The notes beneath the pieces were generated by a model. That model was given only the letters and a program-made list of their open reading frames with translations, had not been told where the DNA came from and did not search any database. This document shows, piece by piece, positions 13,801 through 28,100 of a stretch of 64,000 bases of DNA; within the stretch, counting starts at the first letter, position 1, and each line of letters starts with the position of its first letter. The DNA lies in contig JBAJFG010000096.1 of assembly GCA_037903475.1 (NCBI GenBank), forward strand, positions 186,001 through 250,000. The letters are read 5' to 3'. Source of the stretch: Ancylostoma caninum (taxonomy: Eukaryota > Nematoda > Chromadorea > Rhabditida > Ancylostomatidae). The position numbers and the translations under genes are program-made.

Positions 13801-16800
13801 AACATTTACTTACGGAGATTCTCCTAGTAGACCGCTCTTCAACATTGTGGCGTTCTCTCCTTCTTCTTCTAGAAGCCGGATATCCTCCGACAACGCAATC
13901 GCTTCCTTGAAAAAAAAATGTCTTGCGAAGGGAATACTGGTATTACTTTGCGCTATTTTCGCCGTTAGTTGGCATCTAACCAGAACATAAGCACTTATTC
14001 TCATTCTGGCCAGCTAGACAAGTGACGATAAATTATTCATAAGAGCAGGTTAGGTCCATTGTAGCTTTCGAAAGAAATAAGAACGAAATTACTTTTGGAG
14101 TGAAGATTTTTATTGGTCATCTGGAGTATTCGAATCACTTTCACATCTAACAAGATCAAATCACAAACCTTAAAAGCTGCGAAGAGTCCCTGTCCTTCAC
14201 CTTTCAGAGCGATACCAAGACATTCAGGACGTCTGATGAGAAGTCGAATCACCAAGTTAGCATTTTCTTCCACGTTTTCGCCGTTGATCCAAACGCAGAA
14301 GCGAAGGAAGTCAATGTATCTACAACAGCACACAGAAACGAGCTAATTTTACTAAAGGACAGTGGTAGAAAATGTACCTTTCGCCTTCAACAGGATCCCA
14401 GCCGATGTCTGGATATCCCTTGGCGATCATTTCCGAGTTGGGCTGCAATCCACACCTGGACAGGTAAACGGCTACCTAAATAAAATAGTAATAAGCTGTG
14501 CAGTATTCTGTATCTCATGCGTCTTTGAAAATTACAAGATCTCGCAGGGGAGGTGCGGGAAGCGAGAAAGAGTCAAGTATTCATTCATTTCCAGTCGCGT
14601 TACGTCTCAGAAACGGAAATGTATTTAAAAAAATCAATTTTTGCCACCTCAGTGAAATTTCCATCCAAAAAGAATAAACACTGTAGCCTTTGCTCACGGA
14701 CAACAAATAGGGCTTGAAATGGGGAGAAGGAACTAACCTTGTCCAGCTCTTCTTCCTTCAAAGCTAGGGCTAGCTCATTATTATCCATAAATGATGAGTA
14801 AGCTACGTCAAGCGGCACAGATCCTCTGAAAAGGATTACTCACTTCTCTGAACACTGGACAGGTCATATTTTGAGATAGAGCTGAAAGTGTACCAGTTAA
14901 AAACTCACCTCAAACTTGGCCTAGCTAACAGCATTGTGGCGTTATCCAGGAGGAAGGACAGATGTTCGAACATCGCTTTTTGGTTTTGTCGAGAGGTACG
15001 GCAGAAATAGCAGAGGAACCTTGAGCAAGCTACCACCATCTCGGATGAATCCTAGAAAAATAGTTGAAACTATAAAACACGTGCAATCGCACAGCTTGAG
15101 AACAATGGATACCACCAGGAGGAAGAAATCTATTGAGCAAGCTATTTTTCTTGGAAGGGCCATAGCAAAATTCAAGTTGCCGGCTTTGGTAAACAAACCC
15201 CTGAACAAAAACAAACTCCCACCACCTTAACTGCAGTCTTTTCCTTGACTTCTTCTCCTTCGTGCTCGACAGCACCTTGCTGTGCTGTAAGAATGTTCAT
15301 CATGATCGACATCACATTCTCATGAACCGATAAAAGTCGCATCAGATCAGGATGTTGGAAGAAAATGCGGTTGTTCATCAGTTTCCTATAGGAGAAAATC
15401 AACACATTTTGTGAATACCCTGAGGAAATACTCTTCAGCATACCATAATCCCCTCTTGAGGATTGCCTCTTCAGTGTGCTCGAACTGGACGGTAAGCAAT
15501 TCTCTGATCTGGATCAGATAGATTATGAAATCTTGCACATCCAGATTGTTCCTCTCGTGCAGAACGTACGTCTGCTGCATGGCGTCTTGCAGCTAAAAGG
15601 AGGTAGATCAAATCACATCGCATACGTATCAGCATACTAGTAAATTACCTCTCTGATTCCTGAGTATTGCCTCAGTAATAGATGGAACATCTTGCGGATT
15701 AACTCATTGCTCTCAATGAACTCTCCAAGCGCCCATTCACGAAGCATGTTGATAACCATATCCCTAAAAATCACAACGACAGATCAGGCTCAGATGCAGG
15801 AATTCTCTACCGGCTTGAGCGATCTAAGAAAAAGAATAGTTAGCCGTAAAAACCGATTTTCCTCCTCTTTCAGGGGTTTCGCTATGATAAAGAGGGAAGA
15901 AAGGAATCAAATTTTTCTTCCAATTGTGCAAAAAACGGCGGCGAGGAGGGGATCAGAAACAAAAAAAAGTAGAAAAATAACTATGTACGGAGGAGTTCTA
16001 GTGAAGAAAGAACTGTGTTGGCTTTTCTTGGACATTGAATGAAAGTCAGTAAGCAAGCTACCGAACCAGTGTTTCAACATCGTCATCTTCAGAGACTGGA
16101 AAAAACTTAGACATGGGGATTACCTCGAAAAAGATGAGCCTAAATTTTATCCATATCGAGTCAGAAAATAATGGACCAGTAGGAAACAGATCAGGGATTT
16201 TTGAGAGCAATTGAATAAAATAGACGAACTTAACGGACAAACGAATTACTAACTATAACAAATTGTGGACATAGATACCTAAAGTTTCGTGTTCCTTTCT
16301 TTGTGGCTAACGCTTTCTCATCAGGTGGTGGTGGAGGTGGTACAGCTACTACCAGACGAGCCAGAGAGTCGACCTGAAAAATAACCATCAACAACTTCAA
16401 AAGTAATAAAGATGTGCGCGACTGTGTCGAGTGTCTAAAAACTGAACATTAAATCAGAGAAATCCAGTGTTACTAATTTGGTTCACTTACCCACGATCCT
16501 TCTTCAGCTTCTATCAGACCTTGACGCTCCTCATCTTCGTTGTCATCATTATTTCCAATCTTTTCCACAAGCATAGCGCAAAAATCTCTGGAAAGACGAG
16601 AAATTTGAGTGGATCGAAAATCAGGACATGTGAGCTAGACCAACCGTAATTGGTCCTGGAGATTCTCTGCCATTGGACACTGATCATATTCTACATCATC
16701 TTCCAAAAAGTCTTCCTTCTCATCTTTGACCTTAATGAGAATATCCCAATGGTACGACTAATGTAAGACATATGAATATTTAAATGAAGAGATTACCTTG

Positions 16801-19800
16801 CATTTAAGAAGACGGAACATTTGTTCTTTGGGTGGACAGCGGAACTCTTTAGTTTTCTTGGCAGCTTCCGCAGGTGGCATGTCTGTCTGCTTGATTTCCA
16901 TGTAACTGAAACGTCGTCAAATCTTTTTAAAACGACTTATACACAAGTGGGTTTCCTACCGCTTGCATTGGTCTTGCTGAAGTTCTCCTACAAAACCTTC
17001 GGTGAAGCCAACTAGAGATTCAATGCGGTGACGTAGCTGCAAGATTCATTAGATCCCTACGATAACTGATAGATTAGATGTGGAAGCTTACTTGAATGTC
17101 GCATAGGTGGTCGATAATGTTTACAAGCTGGATCTTCACTTGTTCAGCCAGCTGTATCTCGGTTAGGCCTTTCTGCGTGGTGCCTAAAAATAACGGCAAT
17201 TAGCTTGTCCACTTATGTAGCTGGTAATGATATATATTTATTACATGAGGTACCTCATGCTAAAAGTGAGCAAAAACAAAACAACAGAAATTCTAGGTAT
17301 TCTGTCAAAACAACACAAACATCACAACCAAATGATAAAATAAGTAAACAAATGAAAGCAACAGAACATAGACCAGGATAGCATCATGATTCCAGGTAGC
17401 TACGGACCATGTTTTTGAAGGATAGAGGATTAGTAGGAACTGCTTTTACTCTGCTCAGTGCTAGGTAATCGGAACCTGCTCTATTGATAAAAAAATGTGA
17501 CCGGCATAAAACAATGTGACCGACAAATGATGATGATGAAAATGAATGATGCAGTACCTGGCTCATAAGTAGGATCGAAGGCAGCCGGGTGAATCAACTT
17601 CAGAAGCGCTTCCAGTTCAGGATCGTCTATTAATCCAATAACTAACAAAGAGTCGAATAACTTCAGAAGCGGTCTAAAAACAAAAAAATTACCCTAGAAG
17701 CATATACGAGTCGGCATAGTGAGGCTTTTCACTAACTCGAAATGGCTGCGATTGTCACCGCCGATGAGGTCCCGACAGTTCATAACAGCATGTCGCGTAG
17801 CACTTTCCATTGCAGTCATTACATGGGCTTTGAGGGCGTCAAAGTTGATTGCAGGTGGCAGCAGCTTCATTTCTTCCTCGCGTGAGAAGCTGAATGTAGT
17901 GTAAGGTAATTTTTCTTTATTCACAAGTTTAGACTCTTTTAGAAGGAAATAGAAAACTCCGAGGTCTCCAGGTATGAAAGGATGCTCGAAATTTAAACCA
18001 AGAATTAGTAGCACGTACATAACAATGAGGTGGGAACAACATATGGTGACTAAGAAGTTCACATGTTTGGCATAAGCACAGAGACAATGAGGGCTATGAA
18101 TAAAGGTGCAACAAAACTGATACAAGATCACCTAAGATGTGCACAAGCGCCAAGAACAACAAGAATTTACACCAAAAAACTCACTGCGTTTTCACAGGCT
18201 CAGCCACCATGACCGGCAACATTGAGTAGACATCACCCATAATTTGAGGATACCTGAACTTTTATATAAATTTCCTGAAGAACACACCGCACCCATAAAA
18301 TTGCATGAAATAGATAAAATTAAATATGATGTAAGCGTCCTCTTGCTTTTCATTGATAATAAAGAGAAAATGTAAGTACTCTAATGAGGACCTCGTCTCT
18401 GTATCCGGATCGAAAACATTTTCGTTGCGCAATTGTTCACAGAGCGGTATCACGTATTCCTTGCTCATGGATTGACGAGCAGTTGCGTGTGACTGAAGGT
18501 GGATGGCAATCAGCAAATCATGATAGCCCTGTCGCATTGGTCCGGAGAGATCTGGAACATCACGAAGAGATCAGAAGTGAAAAATTAACCAGCTGCACAC
18601 TATTTCATCTCTTAAATTCAATTTTCTCATAAAAAATGGAGGAAAATGATAGAAGATGGGAACTCACAGTGGCTCTTAACGGCGTACATAATTTGGTCCT
18701 CGTCCACATGCTGACAAAGAATGTGAGCCACCTAAATCATTAATACTTTTATATTGTTGAACTCCACCACTGCTATCTCAGTAGGGACATCACGTACCTT
18801 TTGGTTGCCATGGCTGGCAAGTTTGCAGTACAAATTGAGAGTTTGCCGATGGAAATCCAGGAACATTGGTTTTTCAATCATTTCGAGGATATCAAAGGAC
18901 TCATCCTTTTCTGGTACATAGACAGCCATTATTCGTACTGGATCGTCGCAGAGAACGGACCATCCTGAGAATGAGCTTTATGGGAACACGACAGCAAAAT
19001 AAAGTAGGAACAGAAATTGCATACCACACCTACCTATGTCATTTTTTTACAAGAAAAAAAAAACAAAAAAAAAGATATGAAACTGTGATCCATTTGCAAC
19101 TGCTTTTGAAATTTGAAGTTCACAAAGAATTCATATGACTTCCGGACAAGGTAATGATGGGAGGTGGAGAAAACATAAAAGAATAAAAGATGTGGAAAGA
19201 AAATGTGTATAAGAAAATATTTCATTTCCGTGGAAATGATGACCACCCAAAATTGTACGAAATTCTATTATCAGCAATGAGTTCAAATAGGAAAATTCCT
19301 ACCAACCTCGTATATCGCTGAGCTTCAACGCTGTAGTCCGCAAGGTCTCGTTAGGAACTCGAGCCCAATGCACGGGATCCAAGCACTCTACCGAGAGGCG
19401 CGGTGGACAGAACGGCACCAGTGATTTGTGGCACGACTTGAACATTGCGGCAGAAATTGGGAATGTGAACTGAAAGCAACGCATGATTGTCTACTGCTGT
19501 ACTTCTCAGTGGCCTGACTTACTTTTACCCTTCCCAACTCAAACTGGAGGATTTCAGTGGCTGTCGGAGTGAAGAAGGCAGCTGGGAATAGCATAGCTCC
19601 TGGTTCCAGCTAGAATCAGTTTATGTGGTCGTTTCAAGCTCAAATAACGCAATAGGAAATCAAAATCATCAGAATATTCACGTAAAAATTAGGACAACAA
19701 AAGCAGCTCGGGGCTGACCTTGAATCTAACACCGGTGTCCTGCCCAGAGGCTTGGAACGACAATTCCCCAACAGAGGTGTCAATAATGCATCCAATCAGC

Positions 19801-22100
19801 GTTCCGGAAACCTGTAAGATCCGGAATATCATTATTCAGATGTCTAAACATTTTATAGATGGAAAGACTCTAAAACTTCGATTATTCAGAGGAACTACAC
19901 GCACTAAACTGTCATGTACCTTCGTGTTGGTTGCATCGGACACATTTGACAGTAGATCAGCAGCATTCATCATGTAGCAGTTTCGGTATTCCAAGCTGAA
20001 TCACAAAATAAATGACCTAGTCGTTCGGATGGATCACTTGAGATTGACTTCCATGCATTTCTGCGTACTTCTGAATCTTTTTTTTTTGAAATACTAGCAT
20101 GTTTTTGATTTCACTGCTAATCAGTTTTCCGGGATTATATCCAATGAAAGAAATCCGGAATGGCAAATGAACGAGTCTCCCTCACCTGTCTACAGTCGTT
20201 CCTTGATGGTCTCCTTCAGCATATAAGCAACGTCGTTCCACATTTTCCGGCTCAAACGTCGGTGAGTAGAAATGGTACTGTGTCGTGACCCATCCAACCC
20301 ATACTTGGCTTGGATCTTGTCCAGGGAAAATACGGATACCGTAGTAGTATTCGTCAACCTGTAACCATTGTCAGATTTTTAAGTGACCAAATTTCCGAGG
20401 ATTCTAATAAGAAACCTTGTCGGCATGCTCAGTTAAAGCCTGGGCATCACTTTCTTGCTGCATTTCTACAGGGAGCTCAATGGGCATTTGAGATCCACGC
20501 TTTTCCATTGTCACAACTTGATCCTGAACAAGAAAAAAAATAAGCGCTCTCCCCATACTAAGGAATGATATGCAGGCCTAATTTAAGGCAAATCCAGGCC
20601 CACTTAGAGGCACATTTCTTTGCGATAATTCTATGTGGTGTCGGCAAAGAAGAAAAAAAAACAAAAGCAGCGAATAACGGTATGGCTTTAACATAGATAT
20701 TTGTCATCCATCATGTTTGCCCCATGTGTACAACGTAAACATTTGGAAAAGCATAAATAAATAAAGCAATGTTTTTGGCAATAACCCAAACCTTCTTCTT
20801 CTTTTTATTCTTCAATGAAGACCTGCGTACAGTCAGCTGCCGGCCTGGACCAGATGATGGCATGTCATTTGAGGCTAAAAAACGCAACTGTCAAATTACA
20901 AATTAATGTTTCAATTTGCCTCGATTGGTTTGAATCCCAATGAAAAGGAACTTGATAAGTGTGCAAATATTACCATCGATTCTGCAGACAAAGAGTTACA
21001 AAACTCTAGATTTTTCCTGAGTTTCGCCAAAAACTGCTTGATCTTACCAAGAACATCCTTTTGTCCTGTGGGTGTCTGACCCGCATCCGATGCATCAACA
21101 CTTGAGGCATCAAACGATCGCCAGTTCGATTTTTGTCCGCTAAGGCGACCTGCTTTCTCTTCTTTTGTTTTGCCATCTCTAGAAAAGGGAAAATCACTAA
21201 TTGGAATTCTTTGGAAATTCCTGAAAATATTGTAGAATGAGAAGTGAAATAATCATACAGACAGAAATTTCCTCTAACAAATCTAAATCTCAAAGAATGA
21301 TTAGAAATGAGCTACTTTCATGTCGTTCCTCTACTGAAGGGAATCAGTGCAAATTTTCAACGCAACCGTCAACGAAAGGGATCGAGAAAATAATCATACA
21401 TAGTGTTAAAGAAGTTAGATGTGATGTGGGCAGAATCACTAAAATTGGGAAACAAGACCGACTTCTTCCTGGAGTGGCTGGTGTCGCGGAATCGGCTCAA
21501 CAGTCCGCCTTTTTTCTGCGGCTTCTCGCGATCCGCCATCTCCTTCAGGCGTTCCTCCGCAGCTACACGATCCTCTTGCGGTAGTTCTGCGAGTGAACCC
21601 CTTAAAAGGCATGCGTAGAGACGTGCCAACAGAAAACAAAAGCTATTCTCTCAGTTGAAAGAAAGAAAAGAGGAAAGTAATAGAGGCAACACAGTACTTC
21701 ATGCCTGGAAGTCGTCTACTCAGTTTTGGAAAGAAAATAGAGGGCTAAAAAACTTCGACTTCTCATTATCGTATAGACAGTTGGAAACTACATATGTGCA
21801 AATCAATATGGCGCAATTTAATGAAATCTGGCCCGGAGCAACAAAAAAAAAACTCAAAATAAGCGAATAGCTCTGTCAAGCTATGTAACTACGGCTATGC
21901 TTTTTCCGTTGCTGCCACATCTATCCCAATACTCCTCTGGCTATTTCTACGTTTAAGCAGGTCGCCTGTGAATATTTTTGTCATCGAGAAAACTGTCATT
22001 ATTCTTAAAGAATAATTCACTGTCAAAATATGAGATAGTGCATCGGAAAACAACAAATGTATCAAAAAAAAGTTCTGTACATTTATAACTTTCTACTTAC

Positions 22101-22132
<32 letters not shown>

Positions 22133-25100
22133 TAACTCATTTATACATAATACTAGCGAGTTGGCATTTCAGGAGGTCCACAATCTGAGAGCCTCTTCTA
22201 ACGCCTTTTAAGAATGCCGCCTCCTTCATCTTTTGAACAAAAACCAAAATCCAATATGCCTTTCGTTCGAACAGCATTCTAATCCCAAGTATTTCTTTAC
22301 TTTGTAACAGAAAAAAAACCTGTTACAAAATAAAGAAATACTTGGAAATAGGGTTGGTAACCGAATATGGTAAATATATTTGCCTATGAAAGTGAAGGAA
22401 AAACGAAGCATTTTCTCTGTCATAGTTCGAAGAATTAGCCCCTATTTCTGTAAATTGTGAATGCCAGGAGATTCGCTTCAGGCTCGGAGGGAATAAACAG
22501 GACGTTACTCCTCATAAAGAATAAAAAATGGGAGCGCATCTGTCTAGGGGTTGCAAAATTGGGATTGAAAGCTAGGGCGGCGTTAACTGAGGTCAGCAAA
22601 GGGCTTGTTAAAGACAAATAGTCATCTGTCAACAAAACTGTTGCCGCGTGCACGTTCTATTTCTCAGCATTTCAAGTTTAGTAACTTTGTATGCGGATTG
22701 AGTGGGCTTTACAAAGCCTCGCTCAATAACTCAAACGCTGCCAGTCTTCAAAATATCGAAAGTTCTATCGTGAATCTGACTTGCTCCAGTAACTCCCTCG
22801 TCTACTCCTCTCACGCAACATTTTTTTTTAAAACTTGTCGTTACTTCATTTTTCTGGTTTTCTATTGTAGTTATGCCTCTGAACGTCTCTACAGCCCTGT
22901 TCATTGTAGTGTGTGCCTTATAAGCCTCAGAATCCTTGAGGACAATATAAGAACCCAAATTCCCAAATATTATCCTACTGCAGCAACATGCACAGTGTTG
23001 TTCATGCATATCACACCTGTCAACCACAGAACCACACCACAGTAGCACAGCAACATTCCGCGAAGGACCTGATCGCGTCCAGCCATGAGTTTCGTTCTTC
23101 GCCTTCCATTCGAAGCCACGTGAGCACGGATTCGTCGAATGAGTACAGTCCGTAGTTCATCAAAGTGAGCACTCTACGACGCTGACTAAAGGGATTAAAC
23201 ACACACTCGCCCGGGTTACTCCATAATGTTATACGAAATTAGTTAATGGTGATGCTGACACTCTTCAATAAGATTCAGCTATGTGCTCAGTGGAGGGACT
23301 GAGTCGGTGAAATCACTGCATGGCTGTGCTTATAGCGAGTAATTTTCTGGAACTAGTGTCAAAATTATGATATAAGTTGCAGTCCTATTTGAAGAGTTGT
23401 GGATTTTTTTCCAGAATCATCTTAAGAAGTGTTTGTGATCAGATACTGCGTAGAAAATTGAAGGCCATAACAGTGCACCAACAGAAAACTTGCTGAACAT
23501 TTAGCAGCTCAAAAAACAGCGAAAGAAAAAGTAGGCAAAATGCAAAACACAAACAACAGCCGAAGCAGAAGTTATGCAGTGGCTTCGCCTACACGTGGTC
23601 CCGCAGTGTTAATGTTCTCCCAAGAAATCACACCTTGCACTAGTGAATACCATGCTTTCTAGGTTAAATACTCTTCCGAAATAACCTACCTAAGCGCCAA
23701 CGGCTCCTGGTCATGATCGCCTTCAAATGAAGGTTGCTTCGACCTATTCGATAGAGCGTCATCAGAATCACGAGAATCTTTCAGGCCGAGCATTGTGCCG
23801 ATGAACGACTTCTGAAAACCAGATATAAACAGCTCGATGTCCTGGCTTCATCACTATGTCCACCTTCCGCTCCTTTGTTGTAGTTTGATCCTGAAACTCC
23901 TGCGGTATTCCCGGAGGCCGAATCGCTGATACCACTGACATACTTCGTGGTTTGAAATCAATCAGTGCTTTCTTGATTGCGTCTTTATCCCTGAAATAGG
24001 CTATAGCATCCCGGTGTTCTCATAATTCATGGAAACTGCAGCAATTAGCATTAACATTGGGCTACATGCACCACCCTTCTTACCTCACCCAGAATCCAGA
24101 ATCATCGTCGAAAAATCTTTAAAAAACACTGTACTAGCACAAGTTTGACAATCAACACATCGATTAAAGACTGACATTGTCTTATTCATAAATACCACAT
24201 TCTCACAGGCAGTAAAGCGTGCTGAATTTGTGATGAGACACAAGTAACATAGGTATGGGATGGGAAAGACATCAGAATCAAAGGATAAGGGAAAGTGTTA
24301 TAGAATTGAAGCAGTGGCTTAGTAAGCTGCTTGGGAAAAATTGAAGGATGCTATACACCTGACATACTTACTTGTTTTTCACAAAAGATTCATTGCATTT
24401 GACAGGCAACGATAGACGGATGTATTCCATGGTCGCTTTTTCCGACGGCCCACTCTCAGTAAGGGTTGCCTAGAAACAACCCAAAAATAATAGTGAAGTT
24501 AGCAGAGGATTCAGTGACAAGAGTTTGGCTCAGTCACTTTCAGTGTTCAGTCGTTCGAATTCAAACAAAGACCCTCCAAAAAGCCTCAATTCAAACCTCA
24601 CTTAAATTAGGAAAGAGATAAACGCAGTGATTTCCTAAATTGAAATAACGTAGCCACCTTCTGAGTTAGCTTCAAACAAGGTGGGCTATTTCCAGTTGCA
24701 GGGATTCTTGAGATTTCCAGCTGAGATCCAGCGCTGATGTCCTCAAAACGTGCTTGTCGTTTGGCAAACCACATCGGCATCGAACGGTACATATTTCTGA
24801 ACAAGGCAACAATGAAAAATCCGAACCGCATAGTCTTAGTTATGGTAAATGTCTCATCAAAGACAAAGTATAAAAAAGGAAAAAAAGGAAGTTATGACCG
24901 AATCCCATCAAGGTAACAAGTACATGAAATTTCAGCAAACATTTTTCTACACCTTGATTCTACTGTCGCTCATTTAAGGCTCTGAAGACGGCGATTTGCC
25001 GAACCGTAAGCCAGAATAAACTAGTTGCCAACCTCGCCTGAAGCTCACAAAATCAATAAAATTATTTTTCTACACCCCCCAAAAGTGTCCCGAAGATATA

Positions 25101-28100
25101 CAGATTATTATGCAGGATCGAAGCAAAACACACACTCCAGGTCTGATACAATGTAGAGAAACAGAACAAAAACAAAACTCACACACAGAACGGCTCATAT
25201 CCTTCTTGTAATCCACATGTTGTGAAGAATTTCAGTGAGTTGCTTTGCTGTCCAAAGTTCAGTCGACCTGAATACGAAAAGCAGTCCAGCCAAGGATACA
25301 AAATAATCATTTCCAAGGAAGTGAAGACATTTCCAACAAAAAAAGACACTCAAAGACCATAGAAATAGCAGAATATTAAGATAGTGTCAACGCCCCACCT
25401 TTCTGCCCACTTCCTAAGGTCATAGCTGGCACTAGGCCGTCTCCACATAGCACGTTGTCGAATGCCATCTCAGAACCGGATGGATCCTGAATTTAGTTCT
25501 CCGTAGATATTCGTAACGAGAAGAGAAATATATAGGCATAGAAAAGAAACTTACCAACAGTAATTCTCCGTTTAGAGAAAAACTTATGGTCCGGTCATTC
25601 AAATCCAGAAAGCATCCAACAACGTCGCCAATCTGAATACAACAAAAATACAACAACTGCAGGTTATGGAGGAAAATGAGCAACCTTCCACTCCTTTCCG
25701 TAGCTTTCAGCTCCTTGATGCCACTTGCGGCCCAAAAATCTGAAACAACGCAACTATGTAGGAAGTAGCAAGTGATCATCAATCTAACCAGACATGTAAG
25801 CTAACTTACCCATCGAATGCGTAACCCCTATCGTCGTGTCCCAGCTGAATGTCTGGTGAAGCACCAACATCCATCCACCCGATTTTCATGAATCCAGCCG
25901 TTAGGATTTCGAACTCGAAGTACCTTATAATGTAGCATTTTATTTAGCATGTACATACAGTAATATACCAACAGAGGATAAAGTGGAGTGCTCATCTTAA
26001 ATTCCAGTACCCCAGCATAAAAATCGGAAGGTTGCGCATAAAAAATGTAATTCACCAAATATTTCGAATCCGGAAGATAAGGGCTTTTAAATGAACAACT
26101 CACCATTTTCCAGTTGTTACAGCATACGTCGCTTCTGCTCGATATGTCCTCGTCAGGTCCTTACGGGCACGCATCTCCTTCTCTGCGACTGAATCAAAGA
26201 TTTGTCAAATCAAAATAGAGCTAGTTTTGCTAGCAGGTGGGTGAGGTCTTTCGCAGATCATGTAGAACTGCTTTAATCTACCACCTAAGTCGAAATAAGA
26301 TGTAGCAACCTATCATGGCAATCATAACATCGCTTGTTGGTATGAATGTTATCAAAGATAGGTGCATAAGGCAAAAATTGTTTAAAATTTGAGAAAAAAG
26401 TGGGCCAGTTCAAGCAAAAAGAAATCATCCCAAAGAAGTAGGAAAAGTAGCTCACCCTCATCGTGTTCATGAGCTGGTGGTTCAATAAAGATGCCAAATA
26501 GCTGTAAGGCTCTCAGGTTTTCTGCAGCAGACTCCTAAACTGTAGTTTTTGCAAGAAAAAAAAACGATAAGCAATTGTTTCGATAAGTTAAGAAATCCAC
26601 AAATAACTTGCTTCTCCGTTTTCTTTGAAAAAAAAAACAGAAACATTTTAACCTTGTTTGCTTCTTTAATTCGATTGTCGACCTCCTCGTAGGGCACAAG
26701 ATGAGGCGAACGTTTCTGAGTGGAATCCACAAACTAAAAGTATATCTTCAGGACATCTTTTCCGAGTTTTATCAAATCGCAAAAATATAATGCACCTCAT
26801 TCAAACCAAAAGTCCATCCTCTCTTAATCTTTTCTCTAGCCCACACATTATGCGTGTTCCTCGCCAATGCCTCAATCAATGGATTTAACTCTTCAGGTAG
26901 AGTGATCTCATGAGTGTCGAGGGGTTGGGGTTTGTAGCCATTTGACTGTTGGAAACTGCAAATCGCTGTAATTAGGATCATAATTAGGGTAAAAACGATA
27001 AAGAGCTCCTCACTTCTGCGCCAGCCTCACTGGTCTCAGCCTGGTTGGCGGTGTGTCAGTAATTAGATGGTATCCAAGCGCTTCGATGGTCTTCAGCGTA
27101 TCCAGCGCCAAGTTGATGTTGTACTGCTTCTCAGTGGTCGGCAGACGGTCAAACGACGTTAGGCATGGATGCTTTCGTTGGGTTTCAGAACGAGTCTGCA
27201 AGGAAATTTGCACTACGGCACCATTTACTAACAGCCTAAACTTGTTAAGCAATTGTTACTGAATAAATGGGGACAAAAGGTTATGATTTTGCCCCATTCG
27301 GTCTATAGGTGCACACATAATACTCGTCTTACCTCGCCATAACTCCAGCCAAGCTCGATCTTTCTCATTGCCCACAGCTCATGCAGATTCTCAGCAAACT
27401 TCGGATGAATCTCGTTTGCATGGTGATGGAGCACGATGTTACTGAAGAAAAAGCAAAGTTAGTAGAAACATTTCCGGAGAAAAGAAACATTCTATAACAA
27501 AAGCTTGTTTAAATCAGTGAGAAGGTGACCTGCTATGATTAGAGGTATAATAACACTACAAAATTCAAGTGCCATCACCCAAGATCCAAATAGGACATCG
27601 AAGATTCGTCGCCAGTCTAACCAGCGTCGCTTATGCTGAGGATTTTCTTGTGCTGCGTTTTTTACGTCATATCTTCCTCTGATGTCAATGAAAAATTTAG
27701 CACCGCGGCACAGCGGGACCGCTCTCATTCCTTCTTTTTTTGTACTTCTCCTATTGTTTTATTGTACAACAGCGCTCGCAAGCCACCACACTGACCTGAT
27801 TTCCACCGGTTGAGGTACAAACGGTTCTATACTTGTGAAAATCGTATGCGGACCACAGTAGACATTTTTCTGAAGCTCTCCAAATGAAAGGCAATCCGAT
27901 ATCTGAAAAAGCAAAAACGTGAATAGCTTTTGCTGGATGAATGTAGCCATTTAGAGGGTGTAACAGTCCCTTAATAAACTGCCAGGACATTGTGAGTGAT
28001 TATAACATTGAACAGTTTTTTTTTTTTGGAATCTGCTAGGTGCAATTTGTACAGCAATATGCCAACTAAGCCTTTTTCGTAAACTTGAAGAAACCTCCAA

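Larger units (their letters stand above)
21601..23068 (-). other. RyR intron 39 with hairpin and AT microsatellite
   Basis: A 1.47-kb intron between the linker exons. It holds an alternating TA tract (22101-22134) and a 61-base hairpin (22285-22345). No further coding exon was recognised. The open frames near 22.6-23.05 kb on both strands show no family resemblance. Confidence 0.7.

Noticed and set aside
17674..17736. Apparent one-base frameshift at the exon 53/54 junction of RyR
   Set aside because: Reading exon 53 to the end of its open frame (..SLTMPTR) leaves no phase-compatible donor. The donor GTTAGT at 17736-17735 gives [14 protein letters not shown], aligns gap-free with the family (..EFQFVPVLKL..) and keeps frame, so there is no defect.
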